Positions 16,315-25,505 of a stretch of 64,000 bases of DNA are shown piece by piece; positions within the stretch are counted from its first letter, which is position 1; each line of letters begins with the position of its first letter. Below the pieces are notes generated by a model that was given only the letters and a program-made list of their open reading frames with translations, was not told the DNA's origin and searched no databases. The stretch is from Sutcliffiella horikoshii (GTDB lineage Bacteria > Bacillota > Bacilli > Bacillales > Bacillaceae_I): positions 3,302,666 to 3,366,665 of the forward strand of contig KV440964.1 in the NCBI GenBank assembly GCA_001636495.1, written 5' to 3'. Made by a program: the position numbers and the translations under genes.

Positions 16315-17096
16315 TTTACTTCCACCGCCTTATTTAAGAGCCAACTTGTTAAGAAAAAAATCCCAGTTATTTTCAATGTAGAGAAAAGCAAACCTACCCA
16401 TGAAATCTTTTCTCCGCCAGAACTGATCCAAAGGCCATCTTCTCCTATATGGACGTTCATGAATTTTGTCATTTCAATTGGAACAGGTAAAACCGACTGC
16501 AATCCTCCCAACAATTGTTCTTCTATAAATAGAAGCAAAAGGAAGCTGACAATGATAAATAACGTGAAAAGAACTACTTTAAACTTGGCTAAATAATAGA
16601 ACTTCCCCATTGAATGGTAAATCGCCCAATAAAACGTATAGAACATCGCGAGTTCTAAGCCGCTAACTGTTATTAGGACACTCATTTGAAAAATAGATCC
16701 TGTCGTTAAGAGGTTTACCGTTGTTCCTCCCGGATCAAAGAAAATTACTGTTATCCCTAACAACAGAAACGCTGTACATAAACTAGTGATTTGAAGCCAT
16801 ATTCCTGTTAGAAGTTTGCTCCCTAAAATCTGGGATGTGGAACGTGGATTATGTAGCCACATTTGCGACTTTTCCTCCAAGCTCAGTCCTGATCCAACAA
16901 TCATCGTGATATATATTACATGGATACCGACAATTATGGATGTCGCAATATACAAAAGTTCATGGTTCTTCGTAAACAAACTCCCCCCCAATACAACTGC
17001 CCAAATAAAGAGCTTGAAACATATTAGAAGTATAAAAGTGTTTTTGGATAGCAACCATTCTTTTCTCATCAATCCTTTAAAAGCATTCGTTTCCAT
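16311..17096 (-). CDS. ABC transporter permease, first gene of the ytr-like operon
   Basis: This 261-residue, six-helix membrane protein starts METNAFKGLMRKEWLLSKN. Its layout is similar to the permease encoded at 14458-15234 (GxRKEW/LLKDWKLS start; YLxNP-like WLHNPRSTSQILGSKLL loop). AGAGAGGGGAGTTTTA precedes ATG. As the first gene after the operator-promoter, it precedes the regulator gene, unlike B. subtilis, where ytrA comes first. Confidence 0.82.
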   Translation of the reverse strand: METNAFKGLMRKEWLLSKNTFILLICFKLFIWAVVLGGSLFTKNHELLYIATSIIVGIHVIYITMIVGSGLSLEEKSQMWLHNPRSTSQILGSKLLTGIWLQITSLCTAFLLLGITVIFFDPGGTTVNLLTTGSIFQMSVLITVSGLELAMFYTFYWAIYHSMGKFYYLAKFKVVLFTLFIIVSFLLLLFIEEQLLGGLQSVLPVPIEMTKFMNVHIGEDGLWISSGGEKISWVGLLFSTLKITGIFFLTSWLLNKAVEVK

Positions 17097-17115
17097 TAAA
17101 ACTCCCCTCTCTGTT

Positions 17116-17161
17116 TTAGTGTTCTAGTTAGATAGTACACTAAGACAAATTGAAACGTCAA
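17116..17161 (-). promoter_or_regulatory. Promoter and candidate GntR/YtrA operator
   Basis: The perfect inverted repeat TTAGTGT-N14-ACACTAA spans 17116-17143. It covers the -10 TACTAT (17132-17137) of a minus-strand promoter whose -35 TTGACG lies at 17156-17161, with 18 bases between. AGTGTA…TACACT-type sites are typical for YtrA regulators. Binding would block initiation, giving autorepression. Confidence 0.7.
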
Positions 17162-17387
17162 TCACTTTTTCCAATTTAGTTACAAGAGGTAGTTTCCCGA
17201 AGTTATGCTAAACATCCAGATTATTATTCCGATAAAATAAATACCCTCTCATCATAAATGTGGTAAAATGACACTGGTGTACATAAAATTAGTTTTTTTT
17301 ACAAATTTCTACTTAATTACTTATTATTTGTTAGAATATTTTGTATAATATACTTACAAATTTCTTCATGTGTGTAGGAGTGAAGTG

Positions 17388-17543
17388 ATGGATACAAGAG
17401 CGAGAAGAATTGTACGCAATAACAAAAAAAGTCAGTTTCATTTTTTAATTGTTTTAAAGGATTTTATCGGTTCTTTTGTTCTTCATGCAATTTCACTAGT
17501 CATTGTAGCCGCATTTTTAATCTGGGTTTTGAATCAGGTTTAA
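17388..17543 (+). CDS. Small single-span membrane protein, 51 aa
   Basis: ATG 17388 is preceded by TAGGAGTGAAGTG and followed by a strong terminator. The peptide has a basic N-terminus (MDTRARRIVRNNKKSQ) and one hydrophobic helix near residues 28-48 (LHAISLVIVAAFLIWVL). Upstream TATAAT-like sequences occur at 17342-17350. Family not recognised. The 17144-17387 stretch is AT-rich and holds only its promoter region. Confidence 0.6.
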   Translation: MDTRARRIVRNNKKSQFHFLIVLKDFIGSFVLHAISLVIVAAFLIWVLNQV

Positions 17544-17570
17544 GTTGCAGATGTTAAACAGACAAACCAA

Positions 17571-17612
17571 AAAAACGAGAAGGATCGAAAATCTGATCCT
17601 TCTCGTTTTTTA
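17571..17612 (+). terminator. Terminator of the 51-aa gene
   Basis: ACGAGAAGGATC and GATCCTTCTCGT form a 12-bp stem followed by TTTTTTAT. The A run on the other side lets it serve the minus strand too. Confidence 0.85.
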
Positions 17613-17622
17613 TGTGTAGAGC

Positions 17623-17781
17623 CTATCTCTTCTTATGAAGGGGGACAACATTTCTTGTTTCCCATTTTGCTTCCAACTCTATAATACGATCTTCCAATTT
17701 TCTGTTGGTTGCATGCAGACGATAGAAAATTGGGATATAAATGATTATGATAAAGCCTACCGCTGATAAGAAAGATGTCAT
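17623..17781 (-). CDS. Small membrane-anchored coiled-coil protein, 52 aa
   Basis: The frame starts MTSFLSAVGFIIIIYIPIF, a membrane anchor, followed by a charged helix (NRKLEDRIIELEAKWE) with heptad-like spacing and a basic tail. GAGGGATTGGT precedes ATG. It lies 23 bp after the zinc-ribbon membrane protein gene and is probably in its operon. Family not recognised. Confidence 0.6.
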   Translation of the reverse strand: MTSFLSAVGFIIIIYIPIFYRLHATNRKLEDRIIELEAKWETRNVVPLHKKR

Positions 17782-17804
17782 ACCAATCCCTCACTTTAAT
17801 AAAC

Positions 17805-18137
17805 TCATTTTTTCTTCTCTGCTACATGTTGTTGTTTTGATTTTTTATAACGGACTTTTGTTGCTGCATAAAACACCCCTGCAGATCCAAATACCAAAAC
17901 AATTAGCACCTGGCTCCATCTTGTATGCAGGATACCCATCATCGCACTGAGCATATAGGCGATAAGTATTGGTATCAAAACTGTGTATAAAGAGAGGATG
18001 AATCGGAATTTTTCATCCACTTCATAGATAGTGCCACACCCTTCACACTTGATGGGGCGGTACCCGAAAAAAACGGATTTTAATCTTGTTTTATATGTTA
18101 CTTTCTCTTTGCAGTTTGGACATTGCTGAAATGACAT
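17805..18137 (-). CDS. Cxxc-20-cxxc zinc-ribbon membrane protein (TIGR04104-like)
   Basis: This is a 110-residue protein. The N-terminus has two CxxC pairs about 20 residues apart (CPNCKEK…CEGCG), followed by two membrane helices (LSLYTVLIPILIAYMLSAMM and LIVLVFGSAGVFY) and a Lys-rich tail. This is the pattern of the putative zinc-finger family TIGR04104. Function unknown. Co-directional with the 52-aa gene. Confidence 0.75.
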   Translation of the reverse strand: MSFQQCPNCKEKVTYKTRLKSVFFGYRPIKCEGCGTIYEVDEKFRFILSLYTVLIPILIAYMLSAMMGILHTRWSQVLIVLVFGSAGVFYAATKVRYKKSKQQHVAEKKK

Positions 18138-18255
18138 GTGTTAATCTCCTTTTTCCTTGCTCTGAAAAGATCAATCAGTAAACTTTTTGTTTCAATTTTC
18201 CTATAATTTAATCATATCAAATACGATGTCAAAGGAATAGAAAAAACGTGAAAAA

Positions 18256-18293
18256 AGAATCCACATTAAGCTTTATCTGCTTCTGGATTCTTA
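18256..18293 (-). terminator. Terminator of the nucleoside hydrolase gene
   Basis: AAGAATCCA and TGGATTCTT pair across a loop of about 20 bases, followed by TTTT on the minus strand. Confidence 0.6.
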
Positions 18294-18318
18294 TTAGTAA
18301 TTATTAAGTAGTTGGTTA

Positions 18319-19272
18319 TTATTGGCTTGGCATGGAACCAGACATTACTTTTACAAAATCGTCTGTGAAAGATTGATAGTCCACTTCCAGTGCAATCGTA
18401 ATCTTATTCCCTTCTTCATCCGGTTTTGGACGAAAATCAGCAATGCTGACCCCACGAAGATTCCCCTCATCCAATCCTACGGTCACTACTTTTTCGACAT
18501 ATTTGAATGCTTGAGGGGTCGTCACAGCAAACAAGGTCATCACATCATGCAAGGGGCTGCCTTCGATACCTGGAACAAGCTTTTGGTAAGCTTCAAAATA
18601 ATAGTCAAAAATTTCTTTGACAAGCTCTTGAAATGGGTTGTTTTGCCCTGTTGTTATCTCGTCAATCATTTCGGGTGTGATAATAGCTTCATTGGTGACA
18701 TTTAATGGATACAATACCCCTTGCTTCGCCTTTTCCATCACGATACCTGCAGCGATGGGGTCGCCATAAAAGTTAGCTTCTGCTCCTGCCGTAACATTTC
18801 CGGGAGTTAGAAATCCACCACCCATCAAATAGAAACCCTTAACCGTATTCATCGTCTCCTCCCCAGCAAGATTAAAGGAGATGGCAAGGGATGTGGATCG
18901 CCCTACATCCACAATAATCAACTCTTCCCCATATTTTTCAATCACCTTAAAGATTGCGTCAAAGTTTAAAAGTTCCCCTTTTATGGTCGATGGAGGCTTT
19001 ATTGGTCCAAGCCCCTGTTCTCCATGTATTTCTGGATAATAAGGAGTAAACTCCCCTGAAAGCGGGGTTTTGGCTCCACCAATCAAAATTACATCGTTTC
19101 TATCCGCGAGGTCCAGCAGATAGGCAACATTTTGGGTTGCTTGTTCCTGATCGACGTTACCATAGCTTGTCACCACACCAACCAATTCAATTTCAGGATT
19201 TAAAAGAGCATAGATGATTGCTAATGAATCATCTATTCCGGGGTCGCAGTATAATAAAACCTTCTGAGGCAT
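18319..19272 (-). CDS. Nucleoside hydrolase (inosine-uridine type)
   Basis: This 317-residue protein carries the calcium-binding signature CDPGIDDSLAI at residues about 9-19. VVTSYGNV, GPIKPPS, an MGGG segment near residue 150 and EANFYGDPIAA are also recognisable family landmarks. Such enzymes split ribonucleosides into base and ribose in salvage. No signal peptide, so cytoplasmic. It is a single gene placed between the small membrane proteins and the ger operon. Confidence 0.88.
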   Translation of the reverse strand: MPQKVLLYCDPGIDDSLAIIYALLNPEIELVGVVTSYGNVDQEQATQNVAYLLDLADRNDVILIGGAKTPLSGEFTPYYPEIHGEQGLGPIKPPSTIKGELLNFDAIFKVIEKYGEELIIVDVGRSTSLAISFNLAGEETMNTVKGFYLMGGGFLTPGNVTAGAEANFYGDPIAAGIVMEKAKQGVLYPLNVTNEAIITPEMIDEITTGQNNPFQELVKEIFDYYFEAYQKLVPGIEGSPLHDVMTLFAVTTPQAFKYVEKVVTVGLDEGNLRGVSIADFRPKPDEEGNKITIALEVDYQSFTDDFVKVMSGSMPSQ

Positions 19273-19331
19273 TCGATTACCCCTTTCCTGAGTATGTTAT
19301 TTCATTATATTCCCGGACTTTGGCAACTTTC

Positions 19332-20414
19332 CTATTCTGTAATTCCCGTACTTACTATTCTTACTTCTGCATTCACCTCAATTTTCACAGTTGGGTATAT
19401 TTGCTCCTCCCACTTTTTGAAATCAAATCCCCTTTTTCTTGATTTGACTTCAAATCCGAAACCTACTGGATCAACCCCTCGTGCTTGAAACTCTTTAATC
19501 ATGGATTCGGATTCCTTCACGATTTTTTCTTCAAAAAGTTTTTGGAATTCTTTTAACTTTTTTGGCGTCACTTTATTGCCGGTAAACTCTCTTAATGCGC
19601 CGTCCACCCTTATATTAATAGTGATGGAGGGAATATCATTTTCCCATTTCACTTTTAACTTCTTCTCAGTATTGATGCTTCGCAAAGAAACATACTCTTC
19701 CTTATCAGGCTCTTTTAACGCAAACGACCCTTGGGAATATTTATCAACCAACGTTTTAAAGTAAAAAAGTCTTTCATTTGGGATCGACATTTCATATTTG
19801 TCACCTTTTAACACGACAACACCGATGATTTCTGCTTTATCTTCTGTTTTCTTTAATAGTGGCAGACTTGGATCTTTTCCTTCCTGGAAGTAATCGGAAA
19901 GGAAAATATGCATATTGGTCTTGGGTACATCCCTTCTGTCGATATTGTGCTTCACCAGATTGAATAGGTGATCCCCCGTCCCTCTTGTACCTAAATCTTG
20001 GTTCAGAAGTTCCCGAACCTCTCCATCAACAATTGCCAGGTAAAGCCCTGTTCCAATGCTTGCATCACGCTGAAGCCCGTCCACCAACTTGATGATTCCT
20101 TTTTTTGCCAGTTTCATATCGAACATCACAAGTTCCAAACTTCCATTCACAATAGGGGAGGAAGATTCTTTTTGGGCACTGCGAAGTATATCCTTATTAA
20201 GATTAGAAATAGCTGAGAAGGTTTCATTTACGATCGTTTTATCGGCCTGGTAGATAGGAACAAGAAACGTTCCCATTATTTCCTCTCCGTTTTCTTCGAC
20301 AAGATCGAACCCCTCAACCGTCTCGATATTGATGTCATCCACAATCTCTTTTTCCAAGCACCCAGATAGCAGTAAGGAACAAACGAAAAACAGAAAGATT
20401 TTATGATGTGGCAT
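19332..20414 (-). CDS. GerC-family spore germination lipoprotein
   Basis: This is the C subunit of a GerA-type germinant receptor. It is a 360-residue lipoprotein with signal peptide and lipobox LLLSGC (residues about 11-17), then a GerAC-type domain. ATG 20412-20414 is chosen because GGGGGAAG lies seven bases upstream; the frame to 20453 would run into the B-subunit gene. It overlaps the end of the B gene by 14 bp, as is common in ger operons. It acts at the outer face of the spore inner membrane. Confidence 0.9.
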   Translation of the reverse strand: MPHHKIFLFFVCSLLLSGCLEKEIVDDINIETVEGFDLVEENGEEIMGTFLVPIYQADKTIVNETFSAISNLNKDILRSAQKESSSPIVNGSLELVMFDMKLAKKGIIKLVDGLQRDASIGTGLYLAIVDGEVRELLNQDLGTRGTGDHLFNLVKHNIDRRDVPKTNMHIFLSDYFQEGKDPSLPLLKKTEDKAEIIGVVVLKGDKYEMSIPNERLFYFKTLVDKYSQGSFALKEPDKEEYVSLRSINTEKKLKVKWENDIPSITINIRVDGALREFTGNKVTPKKLKEFQKLFEEKIVKESESMIKEFQARGVDPVGFGFEVKSRKRGFDFKKWEEQIYPTVKIEVNAEVRIVSTGITE

Positions 20415-21504
20415 TTTCCTTCTTCCCCCTTTTCCAGTGCGCAAACGATACAATTAAAAACAGTAAGGGGATGTAGACATATCCCATGTAAAATCCGACT
20501 ATCCCCATATATGAGTTCAGGTCATTTATCAACTTACGGTCTTCAAACTGTAACATTAAGAAGAATGTAATTACTGTGATGACCATCAATGCAGTCCTAT
20601 GCCGGATTTTCGTCAATCTTTTTGCCAATCTGCTTGAACACCATAGAAAGATACAGACATTTGGCAGAATAATTAAACACCAGTTGGCAATACCTATATA
20701 CTCTACTCGCTCAACAAAAGGTAACTCGATAATTTTCCATATTGATAATGTGGCCCAAATATTCTTTTGCAGTTTCCCTTCACTAAAGTATGAGAAGGTG
20801 ACCAGTGCAAAAAAGAAGTAAACAAATGAGGTCATGAATATGCCAAGGTGGGCCCACTTTTTCGATTGCTCCGGTTTTTTCAAGAAAGGATAGAAAATCA
20901 AGAGCGTTTCAAACCCAAGCATACTTAACGTCATATCCTTTCCAGAGAGGATGATGTCTTTGATGGAATGATCAAACACTGGAAGCAGGTTTCGGAAGTT
21001 GGCGTATTCCAGCGGGATGATCATAGTCAAAAGTAGATAGGATGGAAGCATCACTCCTAAAAAAGCTATTCCTGTGATGACCCTAAAACCGCCGGTGATT
21101 ATATAAACGACAAGCAAAAGAAATATGGATGTGAATAACCATGTATGGAGATCTGGAAATAACCAAACTTGAACTACTTCGATATATGTCCGTAGCACTG
21201 TCACTGTGGTAAAAATAAAATAGATAATAAAAAACAAAGTGAATAGTTTTCCAATCCACTTCCCGAAAGCCATACGATGGGCACTGGCTAGGTCACCACC
21301 ACTTTTTTCACAAATCTTGTATATCATATAAACCACAACATGAGTGAAAAGACCAAAAAGGATGATGCCCAACCACGCATCGTAGCCGGCAGACATTGCA
21401 ATTACCCTCTGAAAACCAAGGGCACCTACTCCAAATTGAGTACTATGTATTAAGAAAAACACTAAAAACGGGGAAACTTGGAATTGTTTCGGGATTTTCT
21501 GCAA
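20401..21504 (-). CDS. GerAB-type germinant receptor permease subunit
   Basis: This 367-residue protein has ten likely membrane helices, of the APC-superfamily spore germination permease family (GerAB/GerKB). It starts with TTG, preceded by AAGGAGG seven bases away. In known receptors this subunit binds the germinant and forms a water/ion path. The nutrient sensed cannot be read from sequence. Confidence 0.9.
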   Translation of the reverse strand: MQKIPKQFQVSPFLVFFLIHSTQFGVGALGFQRVIAMSAGYDAWLGIILFGLFTHVVVYMIYKICEKSGGDLASAHRMAFGKWIGKLFTLFFIIYFIFTTVTVLRTYIEVVQVWLFPDLHTWLFTSIFLLLVVYIITGGFRVITGIAFLGVMLPSYLLLTMIIPLEYANFRNLLPVFDHSIKDIILSGKDMTLSMLGFETLLIFYPFLKKPEQSKKWAHLGIFMTSFVYFFFALVTFSYFSEGKLQKNIWATLSIWKIIELPFVERVEYIGIANWCLIILPNVCIFLWCSSRLAKRLTKIRHRTALMVITVITFFLMLQFEDRKLINDLNSYMGIVGFYMGYVYIPLLFLIVSFAHWKRGKKENATS

Positions 21505-21528
21505 TGTCTTACCTCCTTTCAGGGACCA

Positions 21529-23049
21529 CTATTCATCAATATCTTTTTTCCGCTTTGCCTTTATTCTTGTTCCTCTTTGCGGATTCTTCGTCCGCAGTTG
21601 CTCCGGTCTTTGGCCTTGCATGGAGAATGGCAGCCTTAACAGGGCATCCTTCATGTCTTTAACCCTTGGAGGATAAATCGGCTCCAAGTATGGTCTTCCA
21701 AGGGAGGTCAATCTCAATAAGTGAGCGGCTAATATACAAAAACAGAACACAATCCCTAACAGCCCCCATAGCTCTGCAAACAATAGAAACGGAAACCTTA
21801 AGAGACGGATCGTATTACCCATTTTATAAACAGGGGTTGTAAAGGACGCCAAAGCAGCCAATGCAACGATGATCAAAAGTACATTACTGGTAAGTCCGGC
21901 TTCAACAGAAGCCGTCCCAATAACGATTCCTCCTACGATACCAATTGTCTGACCTACCTTCGTGGGAAGTCGCGCCCCTGCTTCCCTTAGAAGTTCTATT
22001 GTCAATTCCAGAAAGATTGCCTCCATTATAGGCGGCAATGGTACCTCTCGCCTTGAGGCTATCAATGTGCTTAACAAGTCCTTTGGGATCAATTCATAAT
22101 GATAACTTAGTACCGCTACATAAACAGGCGTTACTAAAATGGAGAATGCTACCCCGAAAAGACGGATAAGTCGAAAAAATGATGCTAGCCAATAACTCAA
22201 GTAATAATCTTCAAAAGAAGAGAAAAATTCCACTAATGTGGTCGGCCCTATAAGTCCATGGGGAGAGCCGTCCACCAGGATTACTACCTTCCCCTCAGTG
22301 AGTGCGGACGAGATCCGGTCGGGTCTTTCTGTATCTAGCAACAGGGGGAAGATAGTGTTACCATTATCCGATATTAATTGAGTGACATAGGAGCTGTCAT
22401 TGATATGATCAAATTGTACATCTTCAAGTCTTTCCATCACGGTTTGTACATTCTCTTCATTGACTATGCCGTCCATGTACATCACAGCGATTCTTGTTCT
22501 AGAAATCGATCCCAACGTTTTTTGATCAATCGTAAGCATCGGGGTGCTTAACCTGCGTCGCACAAGGTTTATATTTGAATCTAAATTTTCAACAAATGAT
22601 TCCTTAGGTCCTATTACACTGAATTCCACTTCCGGTAAGGAAACGGAACGAGTCTGGACAAATTCTGAACGGACTAAAAGCCCTTTCTTGTCCTTTTCTC
22701 CAATCTGTACAAAAATGAAGCCTGTCAACAGCTTTTCCCTGATTTCTTTAGGATCCGAACTTATTGTCACCACTTCGATAGGCAAAATGTTTTTTAATTC
22801 CTTCAGATTAGACCACGGTCTAGTAGAGATGCTGTGAAGGATATCACGATGTAAGAAGTCCGTATCTATAAGTGTGTAGTAGTAGTTTATCCACACCTGT
22901 CTACTGCCATCATCTGTATAATCGGAGAATCGGAGAAAGTCCACAGACTTTTCCATTTGAAGGAGCAATTCCGTTACCGTCATATCCTCCACTTTATTCG
23001 AGGACGATTTGGAACCGGATGTAAACAGCTTCTTTAAAATGTTTATCAC
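21529..23049 (-). CDS. GerA-type germinant receptor A subunit
   Basis: This 506-residue protein is the first gene of the A-B-C receptor operon. It has a long N-terminal soluble domain (about 1-280, with GSKSSSNKVEDMTV-type start) followed by several membrane helices, including the conserved SRREVPLPP and EAGARLPTKVGQTIGIVGG regions that mark GerA/GerK/GerB A subunits. The C-terminal tail is basic (RTRIKAKRKKDIDE-like). No fourth (D) subunit gene is adjacent. Confidence 0.92.
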   Translation of the reverse strand: MINILKKLFTSGSKSSSNKVEDMTVTELLLQMEKSVDFLRFSDYTDDGSRQVWINYYYTLIDTDFLHRDILHSISTRPWSNLKELKNILPIEVVTISSDPKEIREKLLTGFIFVQIGEKDKKGLLVRSEFVQTRSVSLPEVEFSVIGPKESFVENLDSNINLVRRRLSTPMLTIDQKTLGSISRTRIAVMYMDGIVNEENVQTVMERLEDVQFDHINDSSYVTQLISDNGNTIFPLLLDTERPDRISSALTEGKVVILVDGSPHGLIGPTTLVEFFSSFEDYYLSYWLASFFRLIRLFGVAFSILVTPVYVAVLSYHYELIPKDLLSTLIASRREVPLPPIMEAIFLELTIELLREAGARLPTKVGQTIGIVGGIVIGTASVEAGLTSNVLLIIVALAALASFTTPVYKMGNTIRLLRFPFLLFAELWGLLGIVFCFCILAAHLLRLTSLGRPYLEPIYPPRVKDMKDALLRLPFSMQGQRPEQLRTKNPQRGTRIKAKRKKDIDE

Positions 23050-23167
23050 TATGCTTCCCTCCCCTCATTCTAAAAATGAACCCTCAGAAATTCTTCTCTT
23101 ATTTTTCCTATAATATTGGTTAATATACCTTCTCTTCCAAGACATGGCTGAATAGAACCTAAGAAAA

Positions 23168-23551
23168 ACCGGGCAGAAACCGCCCGGTACTTTTAAAGCT
23201 TTTAGTTGTTTGGTTAATTCACCGCTGTTCCTTTCCGCAAATGGCTGCGCTTTCCGCGGGGCGACCTTGAGCCTCCTCGTAACACTTGCGGGTCTCAAGA
23301 TTGTCGCTTCTCCCCCGCTGGAGTCTTCGCCATTTGCTCCAATCCACCGCTAGAAATTGCGTAAACGAAAAGTTAATGCAGCTAGCTTAATTGCTATTCG
23401 TTAACCTTTAGATGAATGAAGTCATCTTGTTGATTGGAGTGGAAGGCGCGTAGACGCCAGCGGGAGGAAGGGACAGGTGAGACCCCGCAAAGGAGTGAGG
23501 AGGCTCACGGACCGCCCGCAGGCAAGCGAAGCGCCTGGAACGAAAATCAAC
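23168..23551. repeat. Composite repeat: CCGGGC hairpin, type A copy A2 and type B copy B2
   Basis: A terminator-like hairpin ACCGGGC-N7-GCCCGGT (23168-23188) is followed by type A (23220-23351) and type B (23430-23551) units, head to head. The order, the hairpin and the spacing are almost the same at 45605-45978. The block lies upstream of the germination operon and downstream of the YolD-like gene. The open frames across it are by-products. I see no gene in 23050-23602. Confidence 0.82.
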
Positions 23552-23602
23552 AGAATTATATACTTTCTTATTCCTATAAAAAAAAGAGCCCTATTAGGAC
23601 TC

Positions 23603-23929
23603 TTACTTTTGTGATCGTCTGATTATCTCCACTACATCAAAAATACGAATATGGTAAATATTCTTATCCATATCCTTTATGGTAAGTTTGTTCGCCTTAT
23701 AGCGGAAGGATTGAATCCTACCGGTAATCTGGATCACATCACCTTCAAACCAGATGGACATTTTAAACACTTCTTTTGCCATATACATATGGCGCAACAA
23801 TTTCTTTATATATTGAATATCCGGAATATTTTCCGGATACAATAAAAACCCTTGAACCGTCCGATCAGCGTCATTTTTCCATAGATACATGGATTGATTC
23901 GCTAATTTATCCTCTTTTTTATGTTCCAT
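23603..23929 (-). CDS. YolD-like family protein
   Basis: The 108-residue product has the C-terminal YolD-like pattern: short beta strands in EGDVIQITGRIQSF, LTIKDMDKNIYHI and IFDVVEIIRR. The N-terminus is helical. Function in the family is unknown; several members are linked to DNA-damage genes. AAAGGGG precedes the ATG. It is divergent from the sigma-factor gene at 24133, so the two may share the 200-bp intergenic control region. Confidence 0.6.
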   Translation of the reverse strand: MEHKKEDKLANQSMYLWKNDADRTVQGFLLYPENIPDIQYIKKLLRHMYMAKEVFKMSIWFEGDVIQITGRIQSFRYKANKLTIKDMDKNIYHIRIFDVVEIIRRSQK

Positions 23930-24132
23930 GGCAATTACCCCTTTTTATCATTATCGTCGATACTTCTTTACAGGTAACTTCCATACTCTTCAAAATCTAT
24001 AGGTTTATCTTCCATACGGCTATACTATCTCATAGTTTATGCCTCGTATTCTTACATGTCAACCTATGAAGAGTCTACTATATTTATCTTACCGGGAATA
24101 AAGAAGAGCTAGCTTTTCGTCAGGAACGACAA

Positions 24133-24609
24133 ATGGTATCAACTTTTGAAGAAGTTTTATCCCAATATACTCCCATGATACATCATATCATTAAATCATT
24201 GAATATCTACAAAGATAAAGATCGTTATTTTCATGAAGCCACCATCATACTTTGGGAGACCATGCTTACACAAGACCACCAAAAAGGATCGTTTACTTCT
24301 TATGCTTATTCATCCATCAGGGGAAAATTGCTTAACCACCTAAAAAAAGAAGTGCAATGGGAAGCAACTCATGCTTTTGTTGAACATATACCTGAGCAAC
24401 CATTTGAACCCTCCCTCTCTGATATAGAAGGTTTGGAAAAATACACACAACACCTCACCGACAGACAGAAAGTATGGCTCATTGAATATATAGGGAAAGG
24501 AAAAAGGCTAGAGGACATTGCAAGAGAAGAGGGAGTTTCGATTAGTGCCGTAAAGTCTTGGCGTGGAGAAGCATTGAAAAAGTTAAGAAAAGAATATCAC
24601 TCCAAATGA
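24133..24609 (+). CDS. Orphan sigma-70 family factor, 158 aa
   Basis: The small sigma-like protein has a region-2-like N-terminal half (YKDKDRYFHEATIILWETM…, GSFTSYAYSSIRGKLLNHL) and a clear region 4 helix-turn-helix (LTDRQKVWLIEYIGKGKRLEDIAREEGVSISAVKSWRGEALKKLR). It has no adjacent anti-sigma gene. It resembles the group of small accessory sigma factors related to SigO/ComX-like proteins more than classic ECF factors. AGGAACG precedes the ATG. A symmetrical hairpin follows the gene. Confidence 0.8.
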   Translation: MVSTFEEVLSQYTPMIHHIIKSLNIYKDKDRYFHEATIILWETMLTQDHQKGSFTSYAYSSIRGKLLNHLKKEVQWEATHAFVEHIPEQPFEPSLSDIEGLEKYTQHLTDRQKVWLIEYIGKGKRLEDIAREEGVSISAVKSWRGEALKKLRKEYHSK

Positions 24610-24610
24610 C

Positions 24611-24648
24611 AACAGGTAGCGAGGGACAGAATATCCCCGCTACCTGTT
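24611..24648. terminator. Convergent terminator hairpin
   Basis: AACAGGTAGCG and CGCTACCTGTT form an 11-bp perfect stem between the sigma gene and the 64-aa gene; the T tracts are weak. Confidence 0.6.
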
Positions 24649-24842
24649 TAACTTCTTGCCTCTTGTATGTATTGATAGACCACTTCACCTTTATGTTTTG
24701 CAATTCCACGGAAGTGTTTGAAGTCCTCACGAGCAACCAACACTTTCCTGAAAATCATGAACTCCTCTTTAGAGATTCTATATTCATGCAATTCACCGTT
24801 TTTGAGCTTGTCCAGTATTTCCGTAGCTAATGCTTCATTCAT
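24648..24842 (-). CDS. Conserved-looking hypothetical protein, 64 aa
   Basis: ATG 24840-24842 is chosen because TTGGAGTGATGATA precedes it; the longer frame to 24875 lacks a site. The peptide (MNEALATEILDKLKNGEL…) is charged and helical with a KEEFMIFRKVLV core. Family not identified. Between 24843 and 25233 there is a terminator-like hairpin AACCCCTTCT…AGAAGGGATT near 24940-24967 and otherwise AT-rich DNA without a gene. Confidence 0.55.
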   Translation of the reverse strand: MNEALATEILDKLKNGELHEYRISKEEFMIFRKVLVAREDFKHFRGIAKHKGEVVYQYIQEARS

Positions 24843-25233
24843 TATCATCACTCCAACTTCAAATAATACCACCATTCATTTTACCATCATTCATCCAAAC
24901 TGAACATAGAGTGCATCTAATTGAAAATGCAATATAAAAAAACCCCTTCTTTGAGCAGAAGGGATTCCATGGGGGATAAGGAATAAAATGAATGGGGCAT
25001 TAAAAAAGCCCTACTTATCTATATGCCCCTCTTTCCAATTTGGTTACATCTCACAAAGAACAAATTAATTGAAAGAAAATTTAGATAAAATACAAAGAAA
25101 CTATTTACGAGATGAAAAAAATAATGCAAACTGTATGTAACACTTTTTTATCCACTATTTCACAAAAATAAAAAAACTAGACAGTCACTACTATCAGCTG
25201 TCGGTGATACCATTTATTTAGGGGGAGTTATAG

Positions 25234-25416
25234 TTGAAAAAAGCGGAAGTCGGAAATATTATAGAATTTCGGGAGGGTCTTCAAGGAGTAGTAGAAAAAG
25301 TAAATGAAAACTCTGTAATTGTTGACCTGACCTATATGAACAATTACCGTGATTTGGAACTAGAACAACGTACTGTCGTAAACCATAAGAATTATAAGAT
25401 TGTTAAAGGGTTGTAG
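25234..25416 (+). CDS. YkvS-family (DUF2187) protein
   Basis: The 60-residue product (MKKAEVGNIIEFREGLQG…) matches the YkvS/DUF2187 pattern closely: EVGNIIEF, GVVEKVNENSVIVDL, then a basic tail with VVNHKNYKIVK. It is a small SH3-like beta protein of unknown function. Translation begins at TTG, with GGGGGAG seven bases upstream. Confidence 0.85.
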   Translation: MKKAEVGNIIEFREGLQGVVEKVNENSVIVDLTYMNNYRDLELEQRTVVNHKNYKIVKGL

Positions 25417-25457
25417 GGATAATTGGGGTTCCACTGATTAGCTTCACAAATCAATCG

Positions 25458-25499
25458 AAAAAGGGCTCCCTAGATGTAAAATCCAAGGGAGCCCTTTTT
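25458..25499. terminator. Bidirectional terminator
   Basis: AAAAAGGGCTCCC…GGGAGCCCTTTTT, 13-bp perfect stem between converging genes. Confidence 0.9.
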
Positions 25500-25505
25500 C
25501 TGTTT

